Of a stretch of 15,532 nt of DNA, positions 12,515-15,532 are shown piece by piece. The stretch's first letter is position 1, and each line of letters starts with the position of its first letter. The notes below the pieces were generated by a model. It did not search any database, was not told where the DNA came from, and saw nothing but the letters and a program-made list of their open reading frames with translations. Source of the stretch: Xanthobacteraceae bacterium (lineage in GTDB: Bacteria > Pseudomonadota > Alphaproteobacteria > Rhizobiales > Xanthobacteraceae); the NCBI GenBank assembly GCA_030036975.1, contig JASHSE010000566.1:1-15532 (forward strand). The letters are read 5' to 3'. A program made the position numbers and the translations under genes.

Positions 12515-13450
12515 ATGAAGAAGCTCGTTTTGGAAACGACGGCGCCGTTCCAGGGGCTGCCGGAACTCGTCGCCTATGATGAAGGCCTGTTCGCCAAGGA
12601 AGGGCTCGAGATCGAGTGGGCCGACCGCGAAATCGGGGTCGAGAAGAAGGTCGAGGTCCATGTCACCTCGCCCAAGGGTGTCGACCCGTTCGCCAGCCAC
12701 GGCAAGCTGCTCGAGCAGGGCAAGGCCGACATGTACAACGCCTGCGAATGGGGCAATTACTGCCGCGTCCAGGACACCGGCCAGAACAGCCGCCAGCTCG
12801 GCCGCCGCGCCATCATCGTCTACTCGGCCATCGTGGTGCCGCCGGATTCGCCGGTCTACACGCCGCAGCAGCTTGCCAATCGCCTGATCGGCGTGCCGTT
12901 CTATTTCGGCACTCACTACATCGCGCTGCACATGCTCGAGGGCTTCGTGCCGCGCGAGATGATCAAGCTGTGCCGGGCGCCGAACGGCTCGCGCTATCGC
13001 TACGACGCCATGATGCGCGGCGAGGTCGAGGCCACCACGCTCACCGAGCCGCACATCACGCTCGCCGAGAAGAACGGCTGCCGCACCGTCTGCTCGTCGT
13101 TCTTCCACGGCACCGAGGTCGCCTCTCATCGCGTCGACGCCGAGACCTACGCGGCGTTCAACCGCGCGGTGCGCGAGGCGGTGCGCCGGATCAACGCCGA
13201 CAAAAAGGCCTACATGCACTACTTCATCGACTATTACGCCAAGAAGGATCCGGAGATCGCCGCGCTCAAGGTCGAAGATTTGCGCGAAAGCCGGCTGGTG
13301 GTTTGCGATCCGGCGCCGATCCCGGTCGACGAATTGCGGCGCACCTACGATTGGCTCAAGAGCTGGGGCATGCTGGAAGAGACCGCCTCGCCGCTGCAGC
13401 TCGTCAACGCGCAGGTGCAACACTTCGCCCACCAGACCGCGGCGGAGTAA
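12515..13450 (+). CDS. NMT1/NitT-TauT-like substrate-binding-fold protein without export signal
   Basis: The protein has 311 residues. MKKLVLETTAPFQGLPELVA then YDEGLFAKEGLEIEW is the start of the NMT1/SsuA-type periplasmic-binding fold, followed by GKLLEQGKADMYNACEWGNY, IVYSAIVVPPDSPVYTPQQL, ANRLIGVPFYFGTHYIALHM and MMRGEVEATTLTEPHITLAE. There is no signal peptide or lipobox: the first beta strand begins at residue 3. GGAGA lies six bases before the ATG. No ABC permease or ATPase gene is in the window. It precedes the dioxygenase alpha gene by 153 bases that hold a palindromic repeat. Options are a cytoplasmic enzyme or accessory protein of the dioxygenase pathway (as the dihydroxyphthalate decarboxylases, which share this fold) or an intracellular ligand binder. 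The fold is clear and the role is open. Confidence 0.8.
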   Translation: MKKLVLETTAPFQGLPELVAYDEGLFAKEGLEIEWADREIGVEKKVEVHVTSPKGVDPFASHGKLLEQGKADMYNACEWGNYCRVQDTGQNSRQLGRRAIIVYSAIVVPPDSPVYTPQQLANRLIGVPFYFGTHYIALHMLEGFVPREMIKLCRAPNGSRYRYDAMMRGEVEATTLTEPHITLAEKNGCRTVCSSFFHGTEVASHRVDAETYAAFNRAVREAVRRINADKKAYMHYFIDYYAKKDPEIAALKVEDLRESRLVVCDPAPIPVDELRRTYDWLKSWGMLEETASPLQLVNAQVQHFAHQTAAE

Positions 13451-13460
13451 ATCCGTTGTC

Positions 13461-13572
13461 CGCCTCATCCTGAGGTGCTCGGCGCGCAGCGCCGAGCCTC
13501 GAAGGACGAGGCGGCCCGGGCACGGCAGCATCCTTCGAGACGCCCGCTTCGCGGGCTCCTCAGGATGAGGCG
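13461..13572. repeat. Large palindromic intergenic repeat (TCATCCTGAGG family), copy 2
   Basis: Perfect 15-base outer arms CGCCTCATCCTGAGG (13461-13475) and CCTCAGGATGAGGCG (13558-13572). Inside are a 9-base hairpin GCTCGGCGC/GCGCCGAGC (13477-13497), a stem CTCGAAGGA/TCCTTCGAG (from 13498 and from 13531) and a hairpin GCCCGC-TTC-GCGGGC (13542-13556), so the transcript can fold into a cloverleaf-like shape. It lies inside the operon between the binding-fold gene and the dioxygenase alpha gene. Confidence 0.9.
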
Positions 13573-13603
13573 CGCAGAGCGTGCCGAAACCGAGGGCTTT
13601 CTC

Positions 13604-14905
13604 ATGCGCAACGGACACGCCGACGAGATCAACGAACTGGTAGAGCCCGGCCGCGTGCACCGGCGGGTTTACACCGATCCGGATCTGTTCGAGTTGGAAA
13701 TGGAGCGCATTTTCGGCCGCGCTTGGCTCTATGTCGGCCATGCGAGCCAGGTGCCGCAGCCCGGCGATTACATCACCACCGATCTCGGCCGTCAGCCGGT
13801 GATCATGGTGCGGCACCGCGACGGCTCGATCCAGGTCCTGCTCAACCGCTGCACCCATCGCGGCGCCAAAGTGGTCAACGAGCGCAAGGGCCATGCCCAA
13901 CGGCTGACCTGCTGCTATCACGGCTGGTCTTTCGATACCGACGGCACGCTTGCGACCGTCCCGGTGCCGGAAGGCTGCGGCGAAGGCTTTGACAAGGACG
14001 CGCTCGGCCTTGCCCGCGCGCCGCGCGTCGGGGAGTACCGCGGCTTCGTGTTCGCGAGCTTGGCCGAGAAGGGGCCGAGCTTCGAGGACCATATCGGGCC
14101 GATGAAGGGCAACGTCGACGATCTGGTCGACCGCGCGCCCGACGGCGAACTGGCGCTCGATGCCGGCATGCACCGTTACGTCTACAACGGCAACTGGAAG
14201 CTCCAGGTCGAGAACGTGCTCGATTCCTATCACGTGCCGTTCGGCCACGCCTCCACGGTCAATAAACAGGGCGTGCAGTTCGCGCGCCGCGAGGGCGACC
14301 AGAAGGGCGCCACCGTGGTCGAGGCGGAGAAGAAGCAGACCGCAGCGTCCTGGAAGGACCGCAAAAGTTTTACCGTCGGCAACGGCCACGGCTGGACCAG
14401 CAACACCACGCTCGACGACGGTAAGCGTTCGAGCCCGGCCTTCGACGACTACAAGCGCGTGCTGTCCGAAAAAGTCGGCGCCGAACGCGCTGCCGAAATT
14501 CTCACCCCGCGTCTGCACAATTCGCTGATCTATCCGAACATGTCGATTATGGGGCTGAACATCCACGTGCGGGTCATCAAGCCGGTCGCGGTCGATCGCA
14601 CCGAGGTCAATATTTTTCCCATTCGCCTGGTCGGCGCGCCGGCGGCGATGAATTTTGGCAATATCCGGCTCCTCAACGTCACCCATTCGGCGGCCTCGTT
14701 CGTGCAGACCGACGATCTGGAATCGTTCGCACGCGCGCAGAAGGGGCTGGCGAGCCGGTTCACCGACTGGGTCGACATTTCGCGCGGGCTCGGCGCCGAG
14801 GAGCCCGACCGCGCCACCAACGCAACGCGCGGGCTCGCCACCCACGAGATGGTGGTGCGCGCCCAATACAAGGCCTGGGTCGGCTATATGGGCGAGGCGG
14901 CGTGA
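13604..14905 (+). CDS. Aromatic ring-hydroxylating dioxygenase, alpha (catalytic) subunit
   Basis: The protein has 433 residues. The N-terminal Rieske domain has Cys83-Thr-His85 (LLNRCTHRGAKVV) and Cys103-x-x-His106 (LTCCYHGWSFDTDG). The C-terminal catalytic domain has NWKLQVENVLDSYHVPFGHA, where Asp207, His210 and His215 are the bridging aspartate and the two histidine ligands of the mononuclear iron; the third ligand is probably Asp370 or Asp371 (VQTDDLES). These enzymes add both atoms of O2 to an aromatic ring, with electrons from a ferredoxin/reductase. I chose ATG 13604, after CGAGGGCTTTCTC; an in-frame ATG at 13565 sits inside the palindromic repeat. The beta gene overlaps the stop by one base. 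No reductase is in the window; the small Rieske protein at 1935-2348 is a possible ferredoxin partner. Substrate is unknown. Confidence 0.94.
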   Translation: MRNGHADEINELVEPGRVHRRVYTDPDLFELEMERIFGRAWLYVGHASQVPQPGDYITTDLGRQPVIMVRHRDGSIQVLLNRCTHRGAKVVNERKGHAQRLTCCYHGWSFDTDGTLATVPVPEGCGEGFDKDALGLARAPRVGEYRGFVFASLAEKGPSFEDHIGPMKGNVDDLVDRAPDGELALDAGMHRYVYNGNWKLQVENVLDSYHVPFGHASTVNKQGVQFARREGDQKGATVVEAEKKQTAASWKDRKSFTVGNGHGWTSNTTLDDGKRSSPAFDDYKRVLSEKVGAERAAEILTPRLHNSLIYPNMSIMGLNIHVRVIKPVAVDRTEVNIFPIRLVGAPAAMNFGNIRLLNVTHSAASFVQTDDLESFARAQKGLASRFTDWVDISRGLGAEEPDRATNATRGLATHEMVVRAQYKAWVGYMGEAA

Positions 14906-15417
14906 TGGCGGTCGCGGCGCGGGAGTTGTTGGCCGCTTCGGGCCTCGACCGCGCGGCGTTCGAGGATTTTTTGATCCAGGAAGCCCGCCTGCTCGACGAA
15001 CGGCGCTTCCGCGACTGGATGGCGCTGTTCGCCGACGACGGCACTTATTGGGTGCCGGCGACGCCCGAACAGAAAAGCCCGTTCGAGGAGGCGTCGCTGT
15101 TCTACGACGACCGCGATCTGATGAAGACGCGCATCGAGCGGCTCGAACATCCGCGCATTCACGTGCAGACGCCGCCGTCGCGCACCGCGCACATCGTCGG
15201 CAATCTCGTGGTCGAGGAGACCGACCAGGCCAAGGGCGAGTACGTGGTCGGCTCGACCTTCATCATGGTCGAATACCGCGACGACGCGCAGCGCCTGTTC
15301 GCCGGCCGCCAGCGCCATCGCCTGCGCCGCCACGGCGACACCTTCCGCATCGTGCAAAAGCGCGTCGACCTGATCAATTGCGACGGCGCGTTCGAAGCGA
15401 TGGCGGTGCCGATCTAA
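14905..15417 (+). CDS. Aromatic ring-hydroxylating dioxygenase, beta (small) subunit
   Basis: The protein has 170 residues of the NTF2-like fold used by beta subunits: FLIQEARLLDERRFRDWMAL followed by FADDGTYWVPATPEQKSPFE, then LFYDDRDLMKTRIERLEHPR and, near the end, RHRLRRHGDTFRIVQKRVDL. Beta subunits are structural partners in an alpha3beta3 complex and have no catalytic metal. The ATG at 14905 overlaps the alpha stop (TGATG), which points to coupled synthesis; a GTG three bases earlier is also in frame. The gene ends four bases before a palindromic repeat that may also stop transcription. Confidence 0.93.
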   Translation: MAVAARELLAASGLDRAAFEDFLIQEARLLDERRFRDWMALFADDGTYWVPATPEQKSPFEEASLFYDDRDLMKTRIERLEHPRIHVQTPPSRTAHIVGNLVVEETDQAKGEYVVGSTFIMVEYRDDAQRLFAGRQRHRLRRHGDTFRIVQKRVDLINCDGAFEAMAVPI

Positions 15418-15425
15418 ACATTGTC

Positions 15426-15513
15426 ATTCCGGGGCCGAGCGAAGCGAGGAGCCCGGAATCCATAACCACGATCGTTTCAGAAACGATCTCCTGACCGGGA
15501 TTATGGATTCCGG
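15426..15513. repeat. Nested palindromic intergenic repeat (ATTCCGGGGC family)
   Basis: ATTCCGGGGC (15426-15435) pairs with GCCCGGAAT (15451-15459). A second stem CCGGAATCCATAA (15453-15465) pairs perfectly with TTATGGATTCCGG (15501-15513) and encloses a perfect hairpin GATCGTTTC-A-GAAACGATC (15470-15488). The two outer foldings share CCGGAAT and so exclude each other. It lies directly behind the dioxygenase beta gene; there is no T-run, so factor-independent termination is not supported. Confidence 0.85.
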
Positions 15514-15532
15514 CTAGCCGGGTGGCGACGCC

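Noticed and set aside
12419..14866. An 815-codon open frame on the minus strand
   Set aside because: It is antisense to the binding-fold protein and the oxygenase alpha subunit, both with clear family motifs; the two genes share the same frame register, so the high-GC third positions keep the opposite strand open across both.
1..15532. CRISPR array, rRNA, tRNA or replication origin
   Set aside because: No regularly spaced short direct repeats, no rRNA or tRNA sequence and no DnaA-box cluster were seen; the repeats present are palindromic intergenic elements and one long direct repeat.

Overview
The window looks like a chromosomal accessory region of a high-GC alphaproteobacterium, most likely a Bradyrhizobium/Rhodopseudomonas/Xanthobacteraceae-type organism. 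The grounds are very high GC in the housekeeping-like genes, codon third positions dominated by G/C, and three kinds of large palindromic intergenic repeats (built on TCATCCTGAGG, GTAGCCCGGAT and ATTCCGGGGC). The genus is inferred from style, not from a marker gene.

Layout. Positions 1-4097 form a minus-strand block transcribed leftwards: a DedA membrane protein, an amidohydrolase-2 family enzyme, a small Rieske ferredoxin-like protein, and a hydantoinase A (HyuA) gene that runs off the left edge. Next on the plus strand come a UbiD-family decarboxylase pseudogene with most of its middle deleted (4285-4654) and a HicA-HicB toxin-antitoxin pair (4801-5411). A minus-strand pair follows (5416-7655): a class A FAD-dependent aromatic hydroxylase and a 4,5-dihydroxyphthalate-decarboxylase-like protein. 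Diverging from it across a palindromic repeat is a LigB-type extradiol ring-cleavage dioxygenase (7924-8985). Then come a HigB-HigA toxin-antitoxin pair (9081-9667), a second copy of the last 124 bases of the dioxygenase gene (9675-9798), cobF (precorrin-6A synthase) with an overlapping small cysteine-rich CWC protein, an IS110 transposase remnant joined to a palindromic repeat, about 730 bases with no gene I can assign, a small four-cysteine hypothetical protein, and an operon of a periplasmic-binding-fold protein plus the alpha and beta subunits of a ring-hydroxylating dioxygenase (12515-15417).

How it fits together. The catabolic genes supply the parts of an aerobic aromatic-acid pathway: ring dihydroxylation (Rieske oxygenase alpha/beta, perhaps served by the small Rieske ferredoxin), flavin hydroxylation, decarboxylation (dihydroxyphthalate-decarboxylase-like protein, amidohydrolase, dead UbiD) and extradiol ring cleavage. 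The substrate cannot be read from the sequence. No dedicated regulator, ABC permease or ferredoxin reductase is visible.

The most striking structure is the higBA cassette. It sits exactly behind the stop codon of the ring-cleavage dioxygenase and is followed by a near-perfect 124-base copy of that gene's 3' end, so recombination between the copies would remove 813 bases and leave the dioxygenase whole. Both toxin-antitoxin pairs also share the same promoter geometry: a good -35/-10 with 17-base spacing, a palindrome inside the promoter, and the toxin ATG five bases past the -10.
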